Notes under the pieces: model-generated | What the model saw: the letters and a program-made list of their open reading frames with translations, nothing else | Told to the model about the DNA's origin: nothing | Databases searched by the model: none | Translations under genes and position numbers: made by a program | DNA from: Nageia nagi | Lineage: Eukaryota > Pinophyta | Length of the DNA stretch: 64,000 bases | Direction: 5' to 3' | NCBI GenBank assembly: GCA_050084985.1 | Contig: JBITNC010000002.1 | Span: forward strand, 19,592,001 to 19,656,000 | In this document: positions 47,770 to 58,510 of the stretch, piece by piece | How positions within the stretch are numbered: the stretch's first letter is position 1 | Layout: each line of letters starts with the position of its first letter

Positions 47770-48314
47770 TGTTAGAAAATGGAGACTACAACTGGTTAGA
47801 AAATATAGAGCAGTTTCTTTCTTGTTTAACACCAAATTTTAGTTGCCAAGAAGCCATGACACCTGGTTATCAGTTATAGAAGGGTTGGGGGTTACCTAAT
47901 GACCTTCCTGATCCAACTTGGGTTTAATTTGGGTTATTTTGTACCTATAAATAAGAGGCTTGAGTTGAGGCATGTAGTATTGTAGTTTTGACAGCAATTG
48001 TGAAGTAGATTGTGATTGTTGAGAGAGAGATTGTAGTGAGGTTTTGTTGTAACTCCAAAGTGAAGATTGTAGCAAGGTTATGCTGCTGGTTTGTTGCTTG
48101 GAGGAATTTGAAGAATGATATGCAAAATGGTTGAAAGCTTCTCCATGGATGTAGCCTACATTGAGTGAACCATGTTATCTCTTATGTCTCTCTTTGTGTG
48201 ATTGATGTTCATGGTTATTTGATTTCAGTAGTATGCTTTGAATGTTGTTTCTTTTGCTAAGGAGTAAGAGAATTATTGATGCTCTTACTTATATAAACTT
48301 ATTAAATCCTAACA
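47770..48314 (+). repeat. Copia-P 5' LTR (545 bp)
   Basis: TGTTAGAAAATGG to CCTAACA; pairs with 52331-52875. TATA-like CCTATAAATAAGAGG near 47944-47958. Confidence 0.95.
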
Positions 48315-48316
48315 AG

Positions 48317-48328
48317 TGGTATCAGAGC
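48317..48328 (+). promoter_or_regulatory. Copia-P primer-binding site
   Basis: TGGTATCAGAGC two bases after the 5' LTR: initiator-methionine tRNA complement. Confidence 0.93.
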
Positions 48329-48392
48329 TTGTTGTTGTGTTGGGATTTTATTGGTGAATCTTGTGTGTAGATTAGAAACCAGGAAGAGCACT

Positions 48393-50747
48393 ATGGCAAA
48401 AGAAGGGAGGCTGAAGGTGGAAAGATTTAATGGGCAAGGTTTTTAGTTTTGGAAAATGCAAATGGAAGACTACCTCTACCAAAAGGATCTCTATCAACCT
48501 CTAGAAGATAAGAGTAAGAAACCCACTTCTATGAGTGATGAAGAATGGAACTTGTTGGATAGAAAGGCTTTGGGAGCTGTAAGACTTTGTTTAAGTTCTA
48601 GTGTAGCTTTCAATATTTGCAATGAAAAAACTACTAAAGGTGTAATGGATAAGCTTGCTAAAATGTATGAAAAACCATCTACCTCAAACAAAGTATACTT
48701 AATGAAGAAATTGTTTAACATGAAGATGAATGAAGGTAGTTCAGTTCAGGACCATGTTAATGAATTCAACACAATCACAAATCAATTAACTTTAGTAAGT
48801 TTAGAATTTGAAGATGAAGTAAGGGCTTTGTTAATTCTATGTTCACTTCCAGATAGTTGGAATAGCTTTGTTATGGTTGTTAGTAATTCTTCTTCTAATG
48901 CAAAATTGATCTTTGATGAAGTTGTTGGAACAATTCTAAGTGAGGACATGAGGAGAAAGTCCACGAGAGAATGCTCCAATGCTGCTCTCACAGTAGAGGC
49001 AAGAGGAAGATCAAAGGAAAGAAGGAGAAGCAAGTCAAGAAGCTAATCGCAAGGAAGGTCAAAATCAAAAGGTAAAACTAAATTGGAATGTTGGCATTGT
49101 GGTAAAAAGGGTCACATTAAAAGGGATTGTTGGAATAGAAAAGGAAAAGAAAGTGAAAGTAGTAATTATAATAATGAAAGCACAAGTAACCAAGAGGCAA
49201 ATATTGTTGGTGAATTAATTCAAGATGCTTTAATCATGTCTAATGAAAATAATGATGATTATTGGGTTCTTGATTCGGGTGCTTCATATCATGCTACTCC
49301 ACATAAGAACTATTTTTCAAATTACACACATGGTGACTTTGGTCAAGTATTATTAGGTAATGAACACCCATGCAAGATTGTTGGTATTGGCAATATAACA
49401 ATGAAATTACCTAATGGAACATAATGGACTCTTAATGAAGCTATACACATTCCAGATCTTAAAAGAAATCTTATATCAACAAGTAAATTGGATAAGGAGG
49501 GCTATGTGATGACATTCGGGGATGCTAGTTGGAAAGTAACTAAAGGTTCAATGGTATTTGCAAAGGGAAATTTGGTGGGGTCTCTTTATTTGCTCACAAA
49601 TGTCTTTGATTATTCATTGAATCTTGTTTCAATAGGCAATGATACATCACTATGGCATAATAGACTTGGACATATGAGTGAGAAAGGTATGAAAATGTTA
49701 CACTCTAATGGTTCACTCCCTAATCTTAAAGAAGTTGATTTAGGATTTTGTGAAGATTGTGTGTATGGAAAATAAAAAAGGGTTAATGATCTTAAAGTTG
49801 GCAAAGAAAAGAAGAGTCGCAAATTAGAGCTTGTTCATACAGATGTGTGGGGTCCTACACAGGTTTGCTCACTTGGAGGCTCATCTTATTTTGTCACTTT
49901 TATTGATGATTGTACTAGAAAGACATGGGTATACTGTATTAAAAAGAAATCTGATGTGTTTGAAACATTTAAGAGGTGGAAGGCATTGGTTGAGAATGAA
50001 ACTAATTCTAAGTTGAAATGTCTTAAGTCCAATAATGGTGGGGAATTTTTCAATAATGAGTTTGATTCATTTTGTTCACACAATGGCATTAGAAGGATTA
50101 AGGTGGTTCCTAGAACTCCACAGGAAAATGGAGTTGCAGAAAGAATCAATAGGACTATCTTAGAAAGGGCTAGAAGTATGAGGATACATGTTGGGTTTCC
50201 TTTGAATCTTTGGGCTGATGCTATTGACATTGTTGTTTACTTGATTAACAGGGGTCCATCTATGGCTTTAGATGGAGGCATTCCAGAGGAGATGTGGACA
50301 GAAAAAAAGGTGAATTACTCATTCTTGAGAGTCTTTGGTTGTGAGGCTTTTGCACATGTTGATAAAGAGGATAGAAAGAAACTTGATGCAAAATCACAAA
50401 AATGCTATCTTGTTGGATATGGTGTTAATGATTTGGGATATAGGTTATGGGATGTTGATAACCATAAAATCATTAGAAGTAGAGATGTTGTATTCAATGA
50501 GAAAAGCATGTATAAAGATAGATTGCAAAAGGTTGAGGAACCTAAGTTTGTATCTCTAGAAGATGTTGATCAATATAAGGATCCTATTAATAATAATGAT
50601 CAAGCACATCCACCACAAACACCTCAAACTTTGTCACTAAGAAGATCCTCAAGGATTAGTAAACCTCCTGAACGATACTCTCCTGCTCTTTATCATATTC
50701 TTTACATTGATGGTGGTGAACCTGAATGTTTTGATGAAGCTATGTAG
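48393..50747 (+). pseudogene. Copia-P gag, protease and integrase (stops)
   Basis: Start ATG 48393 (MAKEGRLKVERFNGQGF), homologous to the Copia-M start. The frame is kept but is interrupted by stops at 48444, 49044, 49422, 49773 and 50745. Gag capsid (KMQMEDYLYQKDLYQPLED); RS-rich basic tail; zinc knuckle CWHCGKKGHIKRDC (49089-49130). Then protease WVLDSGASYHAT near 49263, integrase zinc region LWHNRLGHMSEKGMK and CEDCVYGK, and core WGPTQVC, FIDDCTRKTWVY, TPQENGVAERINRT. The C-terminal part is YRLWDVDNHKIIRSRDVVF. The aspartate of the second integrase motif, SDNGGEF in Copia-M, is Asn here (SNNGGEF), so the catalytic triad is damaged too. Confidence 0.92.
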
Positions 50748-52270
50748 GGTGATACACAGATTAAGTGGGAGCATGCTATGAAGGAGGAGATGGACTCCTT
50801 ACTTAAGAATCAAACTTGGAGTTTGGTTGAGCTTCCAGATGGTAAGAAGGCACTTACTAACAAATGGGTGTACAGGATAAAGGAAGAGGTAGATGGGTGA
50901 CAAAGGTACAAGGCAAGACTTGTGGTAAAAGGTTTTGAATAGAAAAAAGGTATAGATTATGATGAGATCTTTTCTCCAGTTGTTAAAATGACCTCAATTA
51001 GAGCAATATTGAGTCTTGTTGCTACTGAAAACTTATTTCTTGAACAATTGGATGTAAAGACAGCTTTCCTTCATGGGATTTGGAGGAGGATATTTATATG
51101 CATCAACCCGAAGGTTTTGAGGTCAAAGGTAAAGAAGGGTATGTATGTAAATTGGAAAAGAGCTTGTACGGTTTGAAGCAAGCACCTAGGAAATGGTATC
51201 ATAAGTTTGACACTTTCATGATAATAAATAAATTTGTAAGATGTCAATCTGATCATTGTGTGTATGTAAAGAAGACAACAAATGGCAACTATGTAATCTT
51301 GCTTTTATATGTGGATGATATGTTGGTAGCAGGATCTAGTATGCAATATATTGTTGATCTTAAGGAAAAGTTGGCTAATACTTTTGAAATGAAGGATTTG
51401 GGTGAAGCTAAACAAATACTTGGAATGAAAATAATAAGAGATAAACAAAACCACTTGCTTATACTAAGTTAAGAAGATTATATTGATAAGGTTCTTAAAA
51501 GGTTCAATATGAAAGATGCAAAATCTATAACTACACCATTGGCAAAGCATTTTAAACTCACCAAACATTTATGTCCTAAGACAGATAAGGAAAAGGAGTA
51601 CATGACTAAAGTTCCTTATGCTTCAGCGGTTGGAAGTTTAATGTATGCAATGGTGTGCACTAGACCAGATATAGCACAAGTAGTGGGAGTGGTTAGTAGA
51701 TTCATGAATAATCCAGGAAAAGGGCATTGGGAAGCAGTTAAATGGATCCTTAGGTATTTAAGGGGTACTTCTCATTACTCTTTATGTTTTGGTGGATCTA
51801 ACTCTTGTTTGCAAGGTTATGTTGATTCTAACATGGCAGGTGATATAGATGGTGGGAGAAGCACTACAGGATATGTGTTTACCATTGGAGGTACAACGGT
51901 GAGTTGGATTTCAAAGCTCCAATGGGTTGTGGCTCTCTCCACTACTGAGGCAGAGTATGTTGCGATCATGGAGGCAAGTAAAGAATTGATTTGGTTGAAG
52001 AGATTGATGGACGAACTGGAAAAGGTGCAGGAGGATGCAAAGCTATGGAGCAATAGCCAGAGTGCCATTCATCTTGCAAAGAACTCAGCCTTCCATTCGA
52101 GAACCAAGCATATCAAATTGAGGTATCACTTCATCAGGGCAGCGTTGGAGGATGGTTCAGTCAATTTGGGGAAGATTCACACGTCTCAAAATCCTGCAGA
52201 CATGTTCACTAAAGTTGTTATAAAGGAGAAGTTGGGCTCTTGCTCAACTTGGATTGGTCTTAAGGAGTAA
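50748..52270 (+). pseudogene. Copia-P reverse transcriptase and RNase H (stops, one frameshift)
   Basis: Continues in the same frame with KEEMDSLLKNQTWSLVELPD; stops at 50898 (TGA) and 50940 (TAG). MTSIRAILSLVATENLFLEQ precedes a one-base deletion near 51075 in the HGDLEED region relative to Copia-M. After it come SLYGLKQAPRKWYHKFD and the catalytic YVDD at 51308-51319, and a stop at 51470. RNase H: VGSLMYAMVCTRPDIAQ, GYVFTIGGTTVSWISK, ALSTTEAEYVAIMEASKEL, HSRTKHIKLRYHFIRAAL and NPADMFTK. True stop at 52268-52270. The RNase H part is intact over 253 codons. Confidence 0.92.
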
Positions 52271-52330
52271 AGGCCAAGATGAGAAGCTTTTGACCCTTGT
52301 TGTAGAGGAAGAAGTCTCCAAGTGGGAGAT

Positions 52331-52875
52331 TGTTAGAAAATGGAGACTACAACTGGTTAGAAAATAGAGAGCATTTTCTTTCTCATTTAACACCAAATTT
52401 TAGTTGCCAAGTAGCCATGACACCTGGTTATCAGTTATAGAAGGGTTGGGGGTTACCTAATGACCTTCCTGATCCAACTTAGGTTTAAGTTGGGTTAGTT
52501 TGTACCTATAAATAAGAGGCTTGAGTTGAGGCATGTAGTATTGTAGTTTTGACAGCAATTATGATGTAGATTGTGATTGTTGAGAGAGAGATTGTAGTGA
52601 GGTTTTGTTGTAACTCCAAGGTGAAGATTGTAGCAAGGTTATGCTGTTGGTTTGTTGCTTGGAGGACTTTGAAGAATGATATGGAAAAGGGTTGAAAGCT
52701 TCTCCGTGGATGTAGCCTACATTGGGTGAACCATGTTATCTCTTATGTCTCTCTTTGTGTGATTGATGTTCATGGTTATTTGATTTCAGTAGTATGCTTT
52801 GAATGTTGTTTCTTTTGCTAAGGAGTAAGAGAATTATTGATGCTCTTGCTTATATAAACTTATTAAATCCTAACA
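52331..52875 (+). repeat. Copia-P 3' LTR (545 bp)
   Basis: Preceded by a purine-rich tract (AGTCTCCAAGTGGGAGAT). It pairs with the 5' LTR at 527 of 545 positions. Confidence 0.95.
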
Positions 52876-53300
52876 CTTACTTATATATTTCAATCACCTT
52901 GTATGTCATAGGAACCATGTTGTATCAAAAAACTAAAAATAACAAAGAGAGGGCTATCTATTATCTAAATAAGACATTGGTTGATTATGAGACAAGGTAC
53001 ACACCTATGGAGAAGATTTGCTTTGCTATGATATTTACCACTAAAATCTTAAGGCATTACTTGTTATATTGCATCAAATATGTTGTTAGTCCTATTTATC
53101 CTTTAAATTATCTTATGGCTAAACAACACTTATCCAGTAGATTTTCAAAGTGGTTAATGTTATTGCAAGAATTTGATATTAATGTGGTGAAGTAAAAAAA
53201 ATTTTTAAGAATAGGCCATTATAGATCTGATAGTAAATTTCCCTTAGGAAGGTGAGGAGGTTATCCATGAATAATTTTCTGACATTTTTGAGAAGGAACC
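52876..53300 (+). pseudogene. Gypsy-C RNase H, continued after Copia-P
   Basis: Starting with the second copy of the target site CTTAC (52876-52880), the reading continues the RNase H domain: LYISITLYVIGTMLYQ, ERAIYYLNKTLVDYETRYT and MEKICFAMIFTTKILRHYL. Then come SRFSKWLMLLQEFDINVVK and a stop near 53195. The text on both sides of Copia-P joins in frame through the target site, which supports the insertion model. Confidence 0.82.
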
Positions 53301-53389
53301 ATGGCATTAGCAGCCTGATGACCTATCAATAGGGTGCTGATGATGCAACTTTGAAGAGATTTTTATTCTTGATGATTATATATATCTTC

Positions 53390-53817
53390 TAGAGGATGAG
53401 AATATAGTTTGGACCCTATATTTTGATGATTCTAGATGCATTCATAGAGAAATGGTAGGTATTATTTTGGTCTCCCCTACTAATCAAGTAATTCCTATTA
53501 CATATAAATTAGATTTCAAATGCACTAATAATATGGTTGAGTATGAAGCTTTGATACTAGGATTGAAGGTAGCTTTAGAATTGAAAAATCATAAACATAG
53601 AAATTTATGGGGACTCATAGCTTGTTATCAACCAAGTGAAGGGTACTTATGATACCAAAGATGAGAAGCTAAGGCTTTATAGGGTATTTGTGATTGAGTT
53701 GTTGTACAGGCTTGATAGGTATACTATTAAGACCATTTATAGGACTAATAATAGATACGCAAATGTTATGGCAAGCACAGCCTCTTTAGTACCAATTAAG
53801 CTTGAAGATGAGGAGAT
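53390..53817 (+). pseudogene. Gypsy-C archaeal-type RNase H
   Basis: WTLYFDDSRCIHREMVGII begins the domain at about 53410. It continues ITYKLDFKCTNNMVEYEAL, ILGLKVALELK and, after a frameshift near 53585, IEIYGDS-type text. A further frame (53636-53848) gives YDTKDEKLRLYRVFVIELL, TIYRTNNRYANVMASTASL. This second RNase H, after the Gypsy one, is the hallmark of the Tat lineage. The gag-only element interrupts the sequence just after EDEE. Confidence 0.78.
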
Positions 53818-54138
53818 TGTTATGAACAAAGTTCCCAAAATAGCATAAAATCACCAAAGAGAGAGCTCAACGCATTGAATAAGAGATAAAATCTGTAATA
53901 AGCCACTTCGAGGGGGCAACCTCCTTTGTAATAAGCCACTTCAAGGGGGCAACCTCCTTTACATCACATCAATTACACAATAATCGACATCTTCAAATGA
54001 TAATACCTCCTTAGTATATATAGGAGTCCAAGGGGTGCCACTACAATGAAAGGACACTAGCCGACATAACAATAATAATGTAAGGAAATAATAATAACCA
54101 TAGCCGACCTAACAATAATAATGTATAGGGACCTAACA
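53818..54138 (-). repeat. Gag-only element 3' LTR (321 bp)
   Basis: TGTTATGAAC to CCTAACA in plus orientation. It contains two tandem 33 bp units (53895-53927, 53928-53960) sharing AATAAGCCACTTC and GGGGGCAACCTCC. A TATA-like CTATATATACTAAGG is on the minus strand (about 54014-54028). Confidence 0.93.
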
Positions 54139-54165
54139 TGCCCTCTCCTTCAAAAAATGTTGTCC

Positions 54166-55092
54166 TCAACATTTTAGTAGTTCTGGATGTTTCTGTAGAA
54201 ATTTCTCATCTTCCCATGTGGAATATTCAGCCATTGCCATATTTTTACTTTCAACCTTCCTTGCCATCCTAAAAGCCATCTCTAAGGATGTTGGTTCAAA
54301 TAGATGCACCTCATGTTGAATTTTATCCTTTAAGGTTCCCATAAAGAGATCCAACAATCTATCATCTGGTATATCCTTCACTCTAAGACTCAACTTTTGA
54401 AATTGTTGAATGTGCTCCATCACTGAACCTTCTTGCCTTAGATTTATCAATTGAGTAAAGAAGGAATTATTCTTAACATCCTCATGGTAGGCTATCAGTT
54501 CCTCTGTAAAAATGGACCAAGATATAATAGAACCCTTTTTACGTTCACAAATCCATTGGTACCATACAACCTGCTCAGGCTCTAGATACAAGGATGCAAT
54601 AGTTACTTTTTGTGATGTTGTTACTTGGTGTAGATCAAAAAAGTGCTCCATTTGAAATATCCAAGTGATGGGGTCCCTTCCATCAAACTTCCTCATGTCG
54701 ATCTTGGGGATTTGGATTCCCCTTGAGAACCATGCTTGATTACTTCCATCAGTAGAAGCATATCCTCCTGAATTAGGCTTATTAATGAAGGGTTTATCTC
54801 CTTGAATAATATCATTATTTACCTGATAACCCTGGGCCATATCAACATCTTTAGGAATCTTTACTTCTGGGTTTTGTATGAGTTCAAAAATCTTTTCCAT
54901 ATATTGATCCATTTTAGTTGCCAACTCTTTTGTCAAATCCCTTTATAATTCCTCCATATCACCCTTTTTTACACACTCTTTAACCAATCCTTCCACTTGG
55001 GATATTCGAAAGAATATGTCTTCACTTTCTGCTATAGTCATGGATGAACCCTCTAGAGGTCTAGTTGGTGTAGCAATTTTTTTCGGTGGCAT
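54166..55092 (-). pseudogene. Gag-like protein of the small element (one internal stop)
   Basis: Start ATG at 55092 (MPPKKIATPTRPLEGSS). The frame runs to a stop at 54166, 308 codons, with a single internal TAA about 50 codons in (near 54942); downstream the frame is open for 256 codons. It contains a Retrotrans_gag-like capsid domain (IPKIDMRKFDGRDPITWIF, MEHFFDLHQVTTSQKVTIA, VVWYQWICER, FTQLINLRQEGSVMEHIQQF). The last residues are TWEDEKFLQKHPELLKC. No zinc knuckle is visible. The fold is that of Ty3/Gypsy gags, so the autonomous partner should be a Gypsy element, although the primer-binding site resembles the methionine-tRNA type. It may have been recently functional but for the one stop. 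Confidence 0.85.
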
Positions 55093-56131
55093 TTTGACTA
55101 AGTATTCTAGGGGGTCTCCCTATATACGCAAGGTACATGGGAGCTCAATTATGTGCTAGTGCTGTCTAATGCACAACCGTTCGAAAAGGGCCCTTGCTAA
55201 TATACTCGCGGTACATGAGGGAATCCTAAAGGACCTCTCTATATACCATGTACATGCATGAGCATGATGGCCTCTCTATATACTCAAAGGTACGTGAGAG
55301 AATCCAACAGTGGCCTAAGCGATATACTGCGAGTACGTTGTAGGAGACCACAATTCCTCGGGATGCAGTGCTGGCAAAGTAACGACAGCTCCTATGTTTA
55401 AAGATGCCAGAACACATCTATACCCAAAAGACTCTACTCTTTCTTTTCTTTCCAATAGCTTATGAATCACCCCAAATAGACCTTTCAATCAAAATATATG
55501 CAAATTTAAAGAAATAAATAAATAAATTGTACCTTTTTTAAATCATGATTTGGAGATTGTTCTATTGTCCAACCTTCCAACTGATGTAAATATGAAATTT
55601 CAGCCCTTCAGAGTCTGAAATTTCTACCTATGGTAGCCTCAGATGTCTTCTTTTCAATGCCATAGATTTCGTCAAATTCTGATAGCCCAAGAGGAAATGA
55701 CTACAATTTTCCCAAAATGTGCTGATTTTTGGATTTTTTTGAAGAGCGAACTTGTATGAAGTGCCTTGTGTCACCTATTTATTCTTAGATCTTGAAAATT
55801 GTAACAGATAAACTTCCGTATATAACCTAACCAATCCAATAGGTCTCACCTATTTTGGAGCTGTAAAACTTCAGATATACCTTTTTTAGCGAGAACACCT
55901 GTTTCAGACCTGCTTTTGCGACTAGTCACAAACCTTAACTTCCCCTGAGTGTAACTTAACAAATATAGCGAATTAGGAGCTGAAATTTTAACTGAAACTT
56001 CTTCGTTATGTCATCAAAAAACCCAATAAATTTCAGAATTTAAATCCTCCCGAAAAATAATTGGTAGCGAAAATGCTATGATGACTATTTTTGAGCTGTG
56101 AAACCCTAGAATCGTCTGCTCTGGTACCAAA
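55093..56131 (-). other. 5' leader of the gag-only element
   Basis: Non-coding on both strands. Near 55115-55345 a motif of the form TATAC-n-GGTAC(A/G)TG recurs about five times (see findings). A primer-binding site reading TGGTACCAGAGC on the minus strand (56118-56129) is one base different from the usual TGGTATCAGAGC. An unusual length of leader (about 1 kb) for such a small element. Confidence 0.7.
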
Positions 56132-56452
56132 TGTTATGAACAAAGTTCCCAAAATAGCATAAAATCACCAAAGAGAGAGCTCAACGCATTGAATAAGAGA
56201 TAAAATCTGTAATAAGCCACTTTGAGGGGGCAACCTCCTTTGTAATAAGCCACTTCGAGGGGGCAACCTCCTTTACATCACATCAATTACACAACAATCG
56301 ACATCTTCAAATGATAATACCTCCTTAGTATATATAGGAGTCCAAGGGGTGCCACTACAATGAAAGGACACTAGCCGACATAACAATAATAATGTAAGGA
56401 AATAATAATAACCATAGCTGACCTAACAATAATAATGTATAGGGACCTAACA
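56132..56452 (-). repeat. Gag-only element 5' LTR (321 bp)
   Basis: Pairs with 53818-54138 at 317 of 321 positions. The 33 bp duplicated unit is present here as well (56209-56241, 56242-56274), so the duplication predates insertion. Confidence 0.93.
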
Positions 56453-57805
56453 GAGACCATTCTCACTATCTGTAAGTTAAGTTCTCTATCTTACATAATT
56501 AATCTTTGTTCTATTTTTTCCTATCTTATTGATAATGATGATGCTTTTCAATATTGGTATTGTTATATTTATAGCTACTTAAGAGACTAAAGTATTCCTT
56601 CTAGATATACTAAGAATGATAGACTAAGATTGAGAAGGATAGCTATGAAATATGTTACTTTTGGTGATATTTTATATTGAATATCCTTTAATGGTGTTTT
56701 TTTAAGATGTTTATCACAAAATGAGATAGCTACTACATTAGAGCAAGCTCATGATGGATTATGTGGTGGCCATTTTCATTGCAAAGCTCTTTATACAAAG
56801 ATCTTGAGAATAGGGTACTATTGGTGCACTATGGAAGAAGATTATCAAACTCATATGAAAGCATGTGTGTCATGAAAAAATCATGCAAACTTAGAAAAAT
56901 AGGCCACTCAAGGACTCAATTCCATTATTTCTCCATGGTCATTTGCTAATTGGGGCATAGATTTGATTGGCATGATTAATACTCATTCTAGAGGACACAA
57001 ATTTTTCATCAAAACTATAGAATATACTACCAAGTTGGTAGAAGCCATCCCTATGAAGTTACACAAAAAAAGATTATTGCATTCCTTACAGAATACATCA
57101 TCACTAGATTTGCTATGCCATAAAGGTTGATCATGGATAATGGTCCAAATCTCAAGGAAAAGGATATGCAAGCATTTTGTATAAAATTTCACATAACACA
57201 AACCTTTTCTTCAATTTACTACCCTCAAGGAAATGTTCAAGCTAAAGCAACAACAAGACACTTAAGAGTATTCTTGCCAAAACATGGGATAAGTACAAAA
57301 GAATTGGTATGAGCAATTACCATATGCACTATGGGCCTAAACAACTAGTGTCCAAATAGCCACTAGGGCAACTCCTTTTTCATTGGTATATGGAGATGAG
57401 GCCATTTTCCCACTTGAGTTAAAGATTCCTCTACTTAGGATCTCTTTACAAGGTTATATTCTGGATGAAGATGCAAGAAAAGCAAGATTGTAGCAGTTAG
57501 AGATGTTAGATGAAAAAAGAATTAGAGCCATTGAACATCAAAAGGTCTACCATGCCAAACTTAAGAGATCATTTAGCAAGAAGATAAAAGATAAAGAGTT
57601 CAAAATAGGGGACCTAGTCTTAAAAGAGAATATCAACAAAATTACAACAAATGAGGAGGCTAAAGGTGAATGTGAACCCAATTGATTGGACCTATATGTT
57701 GTTGTTGATGTAATAGGATCAAGAGAATATCAGTTATCAACCTTAGATTGCAAGGAAGAAACAAAAATCTTCAATACCATCCATATCAAGCATTTTTATG
57801 TTTGA
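56453..57805 (+). pseudogene. Gypsy-C integrase (broken)
   Basis: Resumes at GAGAC after the gag-only element. The zinc region reads EQAHDGLCGGHFHCKALYTK, then RIGYYWCTMEEDYQTHMKAC (56740-56880). Core pieces are FANWGIDLIGMINT and KFFIKTIEYTTKLVEAIPM near 56940-57050, then IMDNGPNLKEKDMQAF and TFSSIYYPQGN (57127-57240). Then come ATPFSLVYGDEAIFPLEL near 57365 and a C-terminal open block (57503-57685; MLDEKRIRAIEHQKVYHAKL, FKIGDLVLKE). The last coding text is NTIHIKHFYV near 57800. Single-base frameshifts and stops break it. Confidence 0.8.
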
Positions 57806-57962
57806 AAAGCACATCTTTGTATCCTTGTAAAATAATTCATATCAAATGCAGGGGTATAATTTCTTTTTATTTTATGTATAGATCCACACAAAACATTGCA
57901 TAGATAATGTGCTTAACTATCAACATGACACCAATAGTGTGCAAAAAAAAAATTGATAATCT
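57806..57962. other. Start of Gypsy-C 3' untranslated region
   Basis: AT-rich, directly after the integrase C-terminus and before the tandem repeats. No motif is seen. Confidence 0.5.
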
Positions 57963-58510
57963 AATGTCTTTGGATCATGGACATAAAAATGAATGATCAC
58001 TGATGCCCAACAAAATGGATAGTGAGAATTCACTCACTTAAAAGCAAATCAATGATACAACTATTAGCAAGTTGTTGACATTAACTCATCATCAATGGAT
58101 GATACAACTTATTATGTATCCACATGGGCTTTTGCTTTAAATCCATCTATATTATAATGTCTTTGGATCATATACATTCAAACATATGATCATTGATGGC
58201 CAATGAAATAGCTAATAAGAGTTCACTCACTTAGAAGTAAAATGATGATATAGCCATTAGCAATTTGTTAACATTGGATCATCTCTAATGGATGATACAT
58301 TTTACTATGTATCCATATGGTTTTTGCTTTGAACCCATCTAAAGCATACTATATTTGGATCATAGACATACAAATGTATGATCATCGATGGCCATCAATA
58401 CAACTAGTGAAATTTTACTCACTTAAAAGATAAATCAATGATGCAACCATAAGCAAGATGTTGACATTATATCATCTCTAATGGATGAAACAAATTACTA
58501 TACATCCATC
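57963..58510 (+). repeat. ~193 bp tandem repeat, nearly three copies, in Gypsy-C 3' UTR
   Basis: The landmark TTTGGATCAT begins at 57969, 58162 and 58354, spacing 193 and 192 bases. Each copy continues with ATGATC-TGATG-CCA, TCACTCACTTA-AAG, GACATT or AACATT, then CATC-CTAATGGATGA and TATGTATCCA-ATGG. The third copy is partial. The array lies between integrase and the polypurine tract. Variable tandem repeats in this position are known for Tat/Ogre-type elements and can seed satellite DNA. Confidence 0.85.

Larger units (their letters stand above)
47770..52875 (+). mobile_element. Copia-P: complete Tork-like Ty1/Copia nested in Gypsy-C
   Basis: Full-length, 5106 bp. Perfect target-site duplication CTTAC (47765-47769 and 52876-52880). 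Both LTRs are 545 bp and differ by 18 substitutions (about 3.3%). Primer-binding site and polypurine tract are in place. The gag-pol frame is homologous to Copia-M throughout but is broken by eight nonsense codons and one frameshift. It lies in the Gypsy-C RNase H and has the same orientation as its host. Confidence 0.95.
53818..56452 (-). mobile_element. Small gag-only LTR element (TR-GAG type) nested in Gypsy-C
   Basis: 2635 bp with two 321 bp LTRs (53818-54138, 56132-56452) differing at 4 positions. Flanks GAGAT and GAGAC match at four of five bases, a probable mutated target-site duplication. On the minus strand a primer-binding site (56118-56129) and a purine-rich tract (complement of TGCCCTCTCCTTC after 54138) are in place. 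The 1993 bp interior codes only for a gag-like protein and a leader. No protease, RT or integrase motif is seen. This matches the non-autonomous class called TR-GAG, which would depend on pol from a relative. Confidence 0.88.

Noticed and set aside
53390-53817. Independent host RNase H gene
   Set aside because: It sits in Gypsy-C pol between RNase H and integrase and has the Tat-lineage TNN-EYEAL block, so it is part of the element.
57963-58510. CRISPR-like array
   Set aside because: Units are about 193 bp and adjoin without distinct spacers; this is a plain tandem repeat in a plant retrotransposon.
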